From contig JABMPO010000052.1 in NCBI GenBank assembly GCA_013203015.1, positions 1 to 32,389 on the forward strand: a stretch of DNA of 32,389 nt, given 5' to 3'. Of this stretch, positions 1 through 7,405 are shown one piece after another. The stretch comes from Fidelibacterota bacterium (lineage in GTDB: Bacteria > Fidelibacterota > Marinisomatia > Marinisomatales > TCS56). Made by a program: the position numbers and the translations under genes. The notes beneath the pieces were generated by a model that had not been told where the DNA came from, searched no databases, and worked only from the letters and a program-made list of their open reading frames with translations. Position 1 is the first letter of the stretch, and each line of letters begins with the position of its first letter.

Positions 1-1
1 G

Positions 2-865
2 CGTTATATCATTGCTGGCAAGGGAAACCGCTTACGTACCATTTTATTACGATTGGTCCGGGAAATCTACTCAGCGCCCGCACCCGATCTGAAAAATGCC
101 AGTCTGGCAGTTGAATTGCTGCACAATTTTACCCTGGTTCATGATGACATCATGGATGGCGATGACCAACGGCATGGCCAGCCGACCGTGCATAATGAGT
201 GGGATGAATCGACCGCTATTTTAACCGGTGACGGAATCTTCGCCATCAGCCAGTTGTTGATTGGAAAAGTGAAAACCAATCCGCTACTCTGCTGGACTCG
301 GTTCAATGAAGCGATCCTGGAAGTATGTGAGGGGCAGGCTTACGATAAAGAGTTCGAAGATGAAATTGATATCACCATGGACCAGTACCTCATGATGGTT
401 ACCAAAAAGACCGGGAACCTGCTAGGATTATGTGCCGAGCTGGGTGGAATACTGGGTGATCAGCCCCGCGCAACCTGTCGGGTTCTATATGAGTATGGCG
501 TCATTTTGGGACAGGCCTTCCAGATTCAGGATGATATGCTGGAAATTAGTGCATCCCCTGCTAAAATGGGCAAAAGTCTGGGCAGCGATATTGCCGCCGG
601 TAAACAGACGGCGCTTACTATCCTGGCCCGGGAAAGAAATGCCGACGAATGGCAGCGTTTTCAGGCGGAACAATCGGATCGATCTGAAGTCGAATTATGT
701 TCGGCCTATTATGATTATTACCGGGTAACAGGAATACTGGATTTGTGCCGGAAAATGACTGCTGAACTTATAGCAGCCGCTCTGGCCAAGCTGGATATTA
801 TCCCTGAAGCTAAGCGCGGCAACATGCTGGCTTTTTCAGAACTGGTATTGAATCGTAAAAAATAG
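2..865 (+). CDS. Polyprenyl (isoprenyl) diphosphate synthetase, 5'-truncated by the window edge
   Basis: A trans-isoprenyl diphosphate synthase condenses IPP units onto an allylic diphosphate for quinone or lipid-carrier synthesis in the cytoplasm. The frame is open to base 2, so about 35 N-terminal residues are missing and the TTG at 53 is internal. Counting visible residues, the first Asp-rich motif DDIMD is at 48-52, followed by RHGQPTVH. The second is DDMLE at 177-181, preceded by FQIQ and followed by GKSLGSDIAAGKQTAL. The last acidic residue of the second motif is Glu rather than Asp. The IPP-binding element, usually GGKRLRP, reads GKGNRLRT (residues 6-13). Chain length cannot be read from this, so FPP/GGPP or a longer-chain synthase are all possible. 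The family call is firm. It is followed 44 bp later by the sugar-phosphate isomerase gene. Confidence 0.9.
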   Translation, partial: RYIIAGKGNRLRTILLRLVREIYSAPAPDLKNASLAVELLHNFTLVHDDIMDGDDQRHGQPTVHNEWDESTAILTGDGIFAISQLLIGKVKTNPLLCWTRFNEAILEVCEGQAYDKEFEDEIDITMDQYLMMVTKKTGNLLGLCAELGGILGDQPRATCRVLYEYGVILGQAFQIQDDMLEISASPAKMGKSLGSDIAAGKQTALTILARERNADEWQRFQAEQSDRSEVELCSAYYDYYRVTGILDLCRKMTAELIAAALAKLDIIPEAKRGNMLAFSELVLNRKK

Positions 866-909
866 CCCAATGATGAGTTACATTATTAGCAATAAGAATT
901 GGAGTACTA

Positions 910-1953
910 ATGGATAAAAAAGTGCGATCGGAAATCGATCCGCAGAATATGTACCAGGCTATATTTGATTTTCCCGATCACATGGCAGATGCTATTCGCA
1001 TTGGGTCGGCCATCAATTTGAAGAATGATTATTCCGGTGTCAGAAATATTGTATTGGCCGGAATGGGGGGATCCGCGATTGGCGGCGATGTAGCCCACAT
1101 GCTGATCGGCGCCGACATTAAAATACCCTTCAAGGTTTCCCGTGGGTATACCCTGCCAAACTGGGTTGGGGCAGACACGTTGGTTATCTGTTCATCATAC
1201 TCCGGCAATACCGAAGAAACCCTGGCGGCCTTTGCTGAAGCTCAATATAAGAATGCCCAGATTTGCGGTATCACCACCGGCGGTAAAATTGGTGAATTGC
1301 TCACGGCCAACGGTTATGACAAAATTGATATCATTCCCGGTTTGCAGCCCCGGGCCGCATTGGCTTATTCATTTATTACGATTTTGTATTTATTAAATAA
1401 AATTGCCGCGATCGGATCTGGTTTCGCAGCTCATTTGCAGGCGTCGATTGATCTGTTAAAAGCAGTTCGTAATGAATATTCAGGAGCAACGAACAACCCT
1501 ACCCTGAATATTGCCCGTAAAATCAGCAAAACTCTGCCAATAATCTATGGTGAAACCGAAGCAACTGCCATCGTCGCAAACCGCTGGCGGGGGCAAATCA
1601 GCGAAAACGCCAAGATGCTGGCCTACAGCAATGAATTACCCGAAATGAATCATAACGAGATCGTGGGCTGGTTGAATAATCCGGTATTGCTTAAACATTT
1701 AACCGTAATCTGGTTACAGGATCCGGATGATCATCCCCGGGTAAAATTACGCCAGCAGATCAGTCGGGAATTGATCGGTGAATTTTGTGAGCAGGAAGTA
1801 ATTTCAGTGGCGGGTGAGAGCCGCATTGCTCGATTGTTGCACCTGATTCATTTTGGCGATTGGTTGAGTTACTGGCTGGCTCTTGAACATTCAACCGATC
1901 CGACCCCGGTTGAAAAAATAATGAATCTGAAAGATCGTCTTGCAAAGCTGTAA
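910..1953 (+). CDS. Bifunctional phosphoglucose/phosphomannose isomerase (archaeal-type PGI/PMI)
   Basis: Interconverts glucose-6-phosphate and fructose-6-phosphate and also mannose-6-phosphate, feeding glycolysis and nucleotide-sugar synthesis. It is 347 aa, normal for the single-chain PGI/PMI family rather than the longer classical PGI. Two SIS domains are visible. The first carries AGMGGSAIGGD (50-60) and CSSYSGNTEE (94-103), which bind the sugar phosphate. The second carries ELPEMNHNEIVGW (242-254), with the conserved Glu and His, and ends in DPTPVEKIMNLK. The ATG has an SD sequence GGAG at 901-904, five bases upstream. The next gene starts 44 bp after the TAA and appears to have its own promoter. 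The alternative, a SIS-domain sugar isomerase of other specificity, is unlikely given the C-terminal motif. Confidence 0.93.
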   Translation: MDKKVRSEIDPQNMYQAIFDFPDHMADAIRIGSAINLKNDYSGVRNIVLAGMGGSAIGGDVAHMLIGADIKIPFKVSRGYTLPNWVGADTLVICSSYSGNTEETLAAFAEAQYKNAQICGITTGGKIGELLTANGYDKIDIIPGLQPRAALAYSFITILYLLNKIAAIGSGFAAHLQASIDLLKAVRNEYSGATNNPTLNIARKISKTLPIIYGETEATAIVANRWRGQISENAKMLAYSNELPEMNHNEIVGWLNNPVLLKHLTVIWLQDPDDHPRVKLRQQISRELIGEFCEQEVISVAGESRIARLLHLIHFGDWLSYWLALEHSTDPTPVEKIMNLKDRLAKL

Positions 1954-1959
1954 TAAATA

Positions 1960-1988
1960 TTGTAGCTATTTTAGTAATCTGGTATATT
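1960..1988 (+). promoter_or_regulatory. Sigma70-like promoter abutting the DUF151 start codon
   Basis: TTGTAG (1960-1965) and TATATT (1983-1988) are separated by exactly 17 bases. The start codon is at 1998, so transcription starting 6-8 bases after the -10 box would give a leader of 0-4 nt. No SD sequence lies before that ATG, which agrees with a leaderless or near-leaderless message. The -10 box has five of six consensus bases and the -35 box four of six. Seen in sequence; activity is inferred. Confidence 0.5.
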
Positions 1989-1997
1989 AATTATCAA

Positions 1998-2558
1998 ATG
2001 GCGAACATACCGGTAAAAGTTGAGAAGATAGCTTATCACTCCCCGACGCATAGTTATGCAATATTACTCAGGGAACAGAATGGTGATCGCAGACTGCCGG
2101 TGATAGTTGGCGCTTATGAAGCCCAGGCAATTGCTATGGCTATTGAGAATGTCAGTACTCCCCGGCCAATGGTGCACGACCTGGTCGGCAATATCATTCA
2201 GGAAATCGATGCTCAGCTGGTGTCGGTAATAATCAGCGATTTAAAAGATGGGGTATATTACGCTAATCTGGAACTTGAGAGTCAGCAATATGGTTCACAT
2301 CAGGTTGATGCTCGTCCCAGTGATGCCATTGCCATCGCATTGCGATTAAGTGCCGAGATTATGATATCAGAGACTGTGTTGGATAAAGCTGATGTTTCTG
2401 AAAAGGAAATCTCGCGGGTCATTAAATCGAAGGATTCTACAGGTACCGAGCCGAGCCTTACAAAACTGGAAAGTGATTTAAACCGGGCTATTTCCGAAGA
2501 GGAATATGAAATTGCCGCCCAATTACGGGATAAGATAAAAGAATTATATTCCGATTAG
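1998..2558 (+). CDS. Bifunctional nuclease-domain protein (DUF151/BFN) with C-terminal UVR motif
   Basis: The N-terminal part is a BFN/DUF151 domain (about residues 3-130) with LPVIVGAYEAQAIA (33-46), RPMVHDL (56-62) and DARPSDAIAIALR (104-116), the conserved blocks of the family. Members have been reported to have DNase/RNase activity, but the role in most bacteria is not settled. The C-terminus (about 156-183) matches the UvrB/UvrC interaction motif, with EEEYEIAAQLRDKIKEL, which pairs as a helical hairpin with UvrC or Clp-type adaptors. The length of 186 aa fits this two-part form. There is no SD before the ATG; see the promoter at 1960-1988. The TAG stop directly abuts the TAA of the opposing rnc gene. 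Function is inferred from domains only. Confidence 0.85.
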   Translation: MANIPVKVEKIAYHSPTHSYAILLREQNGDRRLPVIVGAYEAQAIAMAIENVSTPRPMVHDLVGNIIQEIDAQLVSVIISDLKDGVYYANLELESQQYGSHQVDARPSDAIAIALRLSAEIMISETVLDKADVSEKEISRVIKSKDSTGTEPSLTKLESDLNRAISEEEYEIAAQLRDKIKELYSD

Positions 2559-3263
2559 TTATAGTAGTTTTTCGATAGCAATTTGAGCCGCGGTTTGTTC
2601 TGCGGCTTTTTTATTGCTGCCTAATCCTGGGCGATACGATTTAGACCCGATTTTAATATAAACTTCAAACAGCTTTTGATGTTCAGGACCAGAAACCGAA
2701 GCGATACAGAATTTGGGGTTTTCCAACTGATGGGAATGACAATATTCAATCAATCGCCCCTTATAATTGGTTGTTTTCCAGGCATCTGCCCGATGTCGCC
2801 AGACAGAATCAAGGATGATTTTTTGACAGGGAACAAAACCGCCATCCATATAAATTGCACCGATTAAGGCTTCATAAACATTACCTGATTGTTTTTCGGC
2901 TATTTTTTCATTATTCAGATCCACCGAAGATTCAATATGTAATAATGAAAGCAGATCCAATAAAAGTCCCATATCTGACAGAAAGGATTTTTGAACTAAA
3001 GCCGATCGCTTCTGGGTTAAAATTCCTTCATCGCCTTCCGGGAATTCTTCCATTAAAGCTTCACTGATAACCAAGTCGATAACCGCATCACCGAGGAATT
3101 CAAGGCGTTCATAATTTTCACGTGGTTTGAATTCCATTGAGCGGTGGGTGAATGCTTGCTCAATATAGTGCAGGTTGGAGAAGCGGTAGCCAATTCGCTT
3201 TTCTAACTTAATAAATTTACTGTTCCGTCGTCGCTTTCCGAATAAGCGTTTTAAAAAAGTCAA
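2559..3263 (-). CDS. rnc: Ribonuclease III
   Basis: Cleaves double-stranded RNA in rRNA processing and mRNA turnover. The 234 aa contain an RNase III domain with the signature YERLEFLGDAVIDLVIS (51-67) and the second catalytic block GNVYEALIGAIYMDGG (127-142). A C-terminal dsRNA-binding domain runs about 163-234 and ends KKAAEQTAAQIAIEKLL. At the position three residues before catalytic Glu131, most bacteria have Asp (E. coli D114); here it is Asn128. The start is TTG, directly after the fabF TAA with no gap, in the same frame and without an SD. No other plausible start exists before the catalytic domain. It is the last gene of the fab operon, so it is probably translated by reinitiation after fabF. 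Confidence 0.95.
   Translation of the reverse strand: MTFLKRLFGKRRRNSKFIKLEKRIGYRFSNLHYIEQAFTHRSMEFKPRENYERLEFLGDAVIDLVISEALMEEFPEGDEGILTQKRSALVQKSFLSDMGLLLDLLSLLHIESSVDLNNEKIAEKQSGNVYEALIGAIYMDGGFVPCQKIILDSVWRHRADAWKTTNYKGRLIEYCHSHQLENPKFCIASVSGPEHQKLFEVYIKIGSKSYRPGLGSNKKAAEQTAAQIAIEKLL
2586..2612 (+). terminator. Rho-independent terminator for the DUF151 gene, inside opposing rnc
   Basis: AGCCGCGG (2586-2593), loop TTTGTT, then CTGCGGCT (2600-2607), an 8-bp stem with one G-U pair, run into six Ts (2607-2612) and ATT. It lies 28 bp after the DUF151 stop and wholly within the rnc coding region, on the other strand. The bases encode Lys218 to Ala226 of RNase III. Codon choice in that Lys/Ala-rich helix could also produce such a hairpin by chance. 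Confidence 0.6.
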
Positions 3264-4505
3264 TTAGTCTGCCCAGCGCTTAATTAACAGGACAGCGTTG
3301 TGACCTCCAAATCCTAATGAGTTAGAAATCACTGTATTAACACTGGCTTTTATTGCGCTATTTGGTACATAATTTAAATCGCATTCCGGATCGGTCGTTT
3401 CCAGATTGATTGTTGGTGGTATCAATTGATGTTGAATTGCCAACACAGCTGCAATGGCTTCAAGACCGCCGCTGGCACCCAGGGAATGCCCAGTCATTGA
3501 TTTAGTTGAACTAACTCTCAATTTATAGGCATGCTCACCGAAAACAGCCTTAATCGCGGCTGTTTCGTTTTTGTCATTATAGGGGGTAGAAGTACCATGA
3601 GCATTAATATAATCAACTTCACTGGGTTGCATATTTGCATCAGTCAAAGCCATTTGCATGGCAACGGCAGCACCGGCGCCACCGGCTGCTGGCTGGGTAA
3701 CGTGAAAGGCATCATCGGTTGCTCCGTAGCCGCCAATTTCAGCTAATATATTCGCTCCACGTTTTAGAGCGTGACTCAACTCTTCAAGCACTAGTATGCC
3801 GGCGCCCTCGGCAATCACAAAGCCATTTCGATTGAGGTCAAATGGTCGGCTTGCGGTGGCCGGTATAGCGTTGCTCGTTGACAGGGCTTTCATGTTAGCA
3901 AATCCAGCGACTGCCATTGGAGAAACTGAAGCTTCTGTTCCACCGGTGATCATGACATCTGCGTAACCATGTTGAATCGCTCGGAAGGCTTGCCCGATCG
4001 CATCAGTGCCGGACGCACAGGCGGACACAACGACATGATTAGGACCTTTGAATCCCCAGCGAATTGCTAAATGACCAGCAGCGATATTGGCAATCATTTT
4101 GGGAATAAAAAACGGTGATATGCGCCGCGGACCTTTTTCCACCATGATCCGGTGCTGATCCTCAAATGTTCCTATTCCGCCAATTCCAGACCCAATAATA
4201 ACACCTGTCCGCTCTGGTGTTGCAGCGTTGATAATCTCGGCGTTTTCAATTGCTTCACCGGCTGCTACCAGCCCATACATGGAAAAACGATCAAGCTTAC
4301 GGGAGTCTTTTTTATCAAAGAAGTCAAGCGGCTGAAAGTCGGTTAGTTCCCCAGCTATTTTGACAGAATAATCAGTCGTATCGAAATAAGTGATAAAATC
4401 GATACCGCTCGTTCCGGAGCGTAACGCATCCCAGTATTGTGGAATGGTACTACCGTTGGGAGCTAAAACTCCCATGCCGGTAACAACTACACGCCGTTGT
4501 GGCAC
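3264..4505 (-). CDS. fabF: 3-oxoacyl-ACP synthase II
   Basis: The condensing enzyme of fatty-acid elongation, adding malonyl-ACP to the growing acyl-ACP. At 413 aa it is the standard length. The catalytic triad is visible: Cys163 in VSACASGTDAIG, His303 in NAHGTSTPYND and His340 in KSMTGHSLGASGG (Lys335 also present). The glycine-rich end NSLGFGGHNAVL is at 395-406. The start is GTG, chosen because PQRRVVVTGMGVL aligns residue for residue with the E. coli N-terminus. There is no SD; the GTG is separated from the acpP TAG only by six Ts and lies in the acpP frame. This suggests translational coupling to the highly expressed acpP. Order acpP-fabF is classical. Confidence 0.96.
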   Translation of the reverse strand: MPQRRVVVTGMGVLAPNGSTIPQYWDALRSGTSGIDFITYFDTTDYSVKIAGELTDFQPLDFFDKKDSRKLDRFSMYGLVAAGEAIENAEIINAATPERTGVIIGSGIGGIGTFEDQHRIMVEKGPRRISPFFIPKMIANIAAGHLAIRWGFKGPNHVVVSACASGTDAIGQAFRAIQHGYADVMITGGTEASVSPMAVAGFANMKALSTSNAIPATASRPFDLNRNGFVIAEGAGILVLEELSHALKRGANILAEIGGYGATDDAFHVTQPAAGGAGAAVAMQMALTDANMQPSEVDYINAHGTSTPYNDKNETAAIKAVFGEHAYKLRVSSTKSMTGHSLGASGGLEAIAAVLAIQHQLIPPTINLETTDPECDLNYVPNSAIKASVNTVISNSLGFGGHNAVLLIKRWAD

Positions 4506-4511
4506 AAAAAA

Positions 4512-4742
4512 CTAAGTTTTGTTTTCGATATAATCGATGGCGGCGCCAACTGTGGTAATATTTTCGGCATCTTCATCAGGAATTTCTACACCGAATTCTT
4601 CTTCTAGCTGCATAATCAATTCTACTGTATCCAATGAATCCGCACCTAAATCATCAACGAAATGGGCTTCACGGGTAATTTTATCTTCTTCAACTCCAAG
4701 CTTGTCAATGATTACTTCTTTGATCTTTGCATATGTATCCAT
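4512..4742 (-). CDS. acpP: Acyl carrier protein
   Basis: Small acidic carrier of acyl chains during fatty-acid synthesis, 76 aa. The phosphopantetheine attachment site is Ser36 in DLGADSLDTVEL, and the following acidic helix II (EEEFGVEIPDED) is the partner-recognition surface. The ATG has a strong SD, GGAGAT, five bases upstream (complement of 4748-4753), the best ribosome site in this part of the operon and consistent with high ACP output. It lies 18 bp after fabG and shares its reading frame with the downstream fabF and rnc genes. Confidence 0.97.
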   Translation of the reverse strand: MDTYAKIKEVIIDKLGVEEDKITREAHFVDDLGADSLDTVELIMQLEEEFGVEIPDEDAENITTVGAAIDYIENKT

Positions 4743-4760
4743 TACTATCTCCTTGTATTT

Positions 4761-5504
4761 CTACATTGTCATGCCGCCATCAACGGCGTAGGTTTGTCCA
4801 GTGATGTAACCGGCGGCATCAGATGCCAAAAACTGAACCATTGTGGCGATATCTTTTGAGTTTCCAATTCTTCTAAGAGGTATCTGAGCGATCATAGCCT
4901 CTTTTATTTCCGGTTTTAATCCGGCTGTCATATCAGTTTCGATGAATCCTGGCGCGATACAGTTTACGGTTATTCCCCGCGATGCTAATTCCCGGGCAGT
5001 AGCTTTGGTGAAACCGATCAAGCCTGCTTTTGAGGCGGCATAATTGGTCTGACCGGCATTTCCGGTTAAGCCAACTACCGATGAAATATTTATTATTCTT
5101 CCATGACGCTGTCGCATCATGGGGCGGGTTACTGCCTTGGTAGTATTGAAGGCACCCTTTAGATTGGTGTTTATAACCGTATCCCAATCCTCTTCTGACA
5201 TACGCATCAGCAATGTGTCTCGAGTAATACCGGCATTATTGACCAGAATATCAATTTTTCCCAGGTCTTTTACAATCGATTGGACCAGGTCGGCCGCTGC
5301 TTTGAAATCGGCAATATCACAAGCGGCAAAACTGGCTTTGAACCCCTTGCTTTTTAATTCCGAGGCAACGGATTTGACAGCTTCGAAACTGCGACTCACG
5401 CAAACTACGTGAGCACCGGCTTCAGCCAGGTTTTCCACGATTCCTTGGCCTATTCCCCGTGAGGCTCCGGTAACTATCGCGATATAATTATCTAATCTAA
5501 ACAT
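4761..5504 (-). CDS. fabG: 3-oxoacyl-ACP reductase
   Basis: NADPH-dependent reduction of 3-oxoacyl-ACP in the elongation cycle. It is a short-chain dehydrogenase with TGASRGIG (12-19), NNAG (89-92), and catalytic Ser142, Tyr155 and Lys159 (QTNYAASKAG), ending GQTYAVDGGMTM. The frame is open further to a TTG at 5519, but the ATG at 5504 gives 247 aa, the usual FabG length, and starts MFRLDNYIAIVTG at the first strand. With this start it overlaps the fabD end by 8 nt. Neither start has a good SD, so translation is probably coupled to fabD. Confidence 0.95.
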   Translation of the reverse strand: MFRLDNYIAIVTGASRGIGQGIVENLAEAGAHVVCVSRSFEAVKSVASELKSKGFKASFAACDIADFKAAADLVQSIVKDLGKIDILVNNAGITRDTLLMRMSEEDWDTVINTNLKGAFNTTKAVTRPMMRQRHGRIINISSVVGLTGNAGQTNYAASKAGLIGFTKATARELASRGITVNCIAPGFIETDMTAGLKPEIKEAMIAQIPLRRIGNSKDIATMVQFLASDAAGYITGQTYAVDGGMTM

Positions 5505-6420
5505 CTTTATAATTATCAATATCGGTTAATGATTCAATACCACTAACCTCGAATTTACGATTAATTCGCCTTAACAAACCCTGTAAAACTCGCCCGGGTC
5601 CAACTTCAATAAAATTGGTAATACCAGCGCTGCCCATATTGCTAATTGAAGCCTGCCAGCGAACCGGATTTTCCAATTGATTGATCAGGTTCTTGCGGAT
5701 TTCTGAGCCAATTGTGACTGGTTTGGTGGTCACATTGCTGTAAACCGGTATGGTCAGGTCGTTGATCATGGTGTCAGCCAGTTTCTGCGCCAGTTTTTCC
5801 CGGGCCGGAGTCATCAAAGGGGAATGAAAGGCACCGCTTACATTCAGTTCGATAACTTTCCGGGCTCCATATTCTTTGGCGATGGTCATTGCGCTGTGCA
5901 CACCAGCCACTGAACCTGATATGACGATCTGGCCGGGCGCATTGAAATTTGCCACAACCACGATCCCGGAATCGGTGGCTTTTTGACAAACTTGCTCAAC
6001 TTGTGACTCGTCCAGACCGATTATTGCGGCCATTGCGCCAGTTTGTGCCTGACCCGCTTCCTGCATGCTCGCTGCCCGCAGTTTTACCAGTTCCAATCCG
6101 GTGGCAAAATCAAAAGCACCGGCAATAGTCAGTGCCGAGTATTCGCCCAAACTGTGGCCGGCAACAGCTGCTGGTTTAATGCCTTTTTCTAGTAGCAATT
6201 GACCAGTTATAACACTGACGATGTAAATCGCCGGTTGTGTATAACGGGTCTGTTTCAGCGTTTCTTCGGGACCATTCAGGATAACATCGCTGATCTTGCT
6301 GCCCATTATATCATCGGCTAAATCAAAATAATTTTTCCCCATTTCTGTATTGCTATAAAAATCCAGCCCCATTCCCACTTTCTGGGAAGCCTGACCTGGG
6401 AATATAAATGCTATTTTCAT
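5497..6420 (-). CDS. fabD: Malonyl-CoA:ACP transacylase
   Basis: Loads malonyl groups from CoA onto ACP. 307 aa, normal length. The N-terminal motif FPGQASQ is at 7-13, the nucleophile Ser90 is in GHSLGEYSA, the substrate-binding Arg115 is in KLRAASM, and the catalytic His199 is in GAFHSPLM. The ATG follows the fabH TGA by 7 nt and is preceded by GGTGAT, a fair SD. The tail overlaps the fabG start. All active-site residues are present. Confidence 0.96.
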   Translation of the reverse strand: MKIAFIFPGQASQKVGMGLDFYSNTEMGKNYFDLADDIMGSKISDVILNGPEETLKQTRYTQPAIYIVSVITGQLLLEKGIKPAAVAGHSLGEYSALTIAGAFDFATGLELVKLRAASMQEAGQAQTGAMAAIIGLDESQVEQVCQKATDSGIVVVANFNAPGQIVISGSVAGVHSAMTIAKEYGARKVIELNVSGAFHSPLMTPAREKLAQKLADTMINDLTIPVYSNVTTKPVTIGSEIRKNLINQLENPVRWQASISNMGSAGITNFIEVGPGRVLQGLLRRINRKFEVSGIESLTDIDNYKDV

Positions 6421-6427
6421 TGTTTCA

Positions 6428-7405
6428 TCACCAGCGAATCAACGTACTGCCCCAGGTATAGCCCGCACCAAATGCTGCCAGCAGCAATAAATCACCCTTA
6501 ACTAGTCGGCCATTTTCCACCGATTCATCAATTCCGATTGGAATAGTAGCTCCAGTAGTGTTGCCGTATTTACCGATATTCAAAACAACTTGTTCCTCGG
6601 TGAATCCACAACGTCGGGCCGATACATCAATGATGCGTTTATTTGCCTGATGGGGTATGAATAATTTAACGTCAGATCCGCTAAAATTATTTCTTTCCAG
6701 GATTTCCAGACTTACATCAGCCATACCTTTTGCAGCCACTTTAAAGACTGCCTGGCCATCCTGGATTACATAGTGTTCTTTATTTGCAACGGTTTCGTGA
6801 CTGGTGGGTTTCAGGCTACCGCCAGCCGGCATGTAAAGAAATTGAGCGCCATTTCCATCGATGTGTAATTTGGCGTCGATAATTCCTGAATCGTCTTCAC
6901 TTGGTTCCAGCAATACCGCTCCAGCACCGTCACCAAACAGAATACAGGTATTTCGATCTTCATAATTCAAAATTGCAGACATTGTATCGGCGCCGATTAC
7001 AATTACCTTGGAATACTTCCCGGATTCCACAAATTTGGCGCCCGCTTCCAGAGCGTATAAAAATCCGGTACAGGCCCCGGATAAATCGAAGCCCCAGGCA
7101 TTTTTAGCACCCAGGTTATTCTGGATCAGAGCGGCCGTAGCTGGAAATGGCAGGTCCGGGGTAATGGTCGCCAAAATAATAATATCAATTTCATCAGGAC
7201 TGATCCCGGTTTTATCAAGTATCTTTTGGACTGCGCGGGTTCCCATATCCGCTGTAGCCTGTCCGGGAGCCACCATTCTTCTTTCAGAAATACCAGTTCG
7301 CGTGCGGATCCATTCATCGTTGGTATCAACAATTTTTTCCAGATCTGCATTCGTGATAATTTTTTCTGGTAAATAACGCGCAGTTGCGCTGATCATTGCC
7401 TTCAA
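6428..7405 (-). CDS. fabH: 3-oxoacyl-ACP synthase III
   Basis: Starts fatty-acid synthesis by condensing acetyl-CoA (or a branched acyl-CoA) with malonyl-ACP. The 325 aa hold the catalytic triad Cys112 (GACTGF), His252 (PHQANKRI) and Asn282 (GNTTGA). The TTG start at 7405 is kept over the ATG three codons later for two reasons: GGAG lies six bases before the TTG, and the N-terminus to YLPE then has the same length as E. coli FabH. It overlaps the plsX stop as TTGA. The primer preference (straight versus branched) cannot be told from the sequence. Confidence 0.95.
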   Translation of the reverse strand: MKAMISATARYLPEKIITNADLEKIVDTNDEWIRTRTGISERRMVAPGQATADMGTRAVQKILDKTGISPDEIDIIILATITPDLPFPATAALIQNNLGAKNAWGFDLSGACTGFLYALEAGAKFVESGKYSKVIVIGADTMSAILNYEDRNTCILFGDGAGAVLLEPSEDDSGIIDAKLHIDGNGAQFLYMPAGGSLKPTSHETVANKEHYVIQDGQAVFKVAAKGMADVSLEILERNNFSGSDVKLFIPHQANKRIIDVSARRCGFTEEQVVLNIGKYGNTTGATIPIGIDESVENGRLVKGDLLLLAAFGAGYTWGSTLIRW

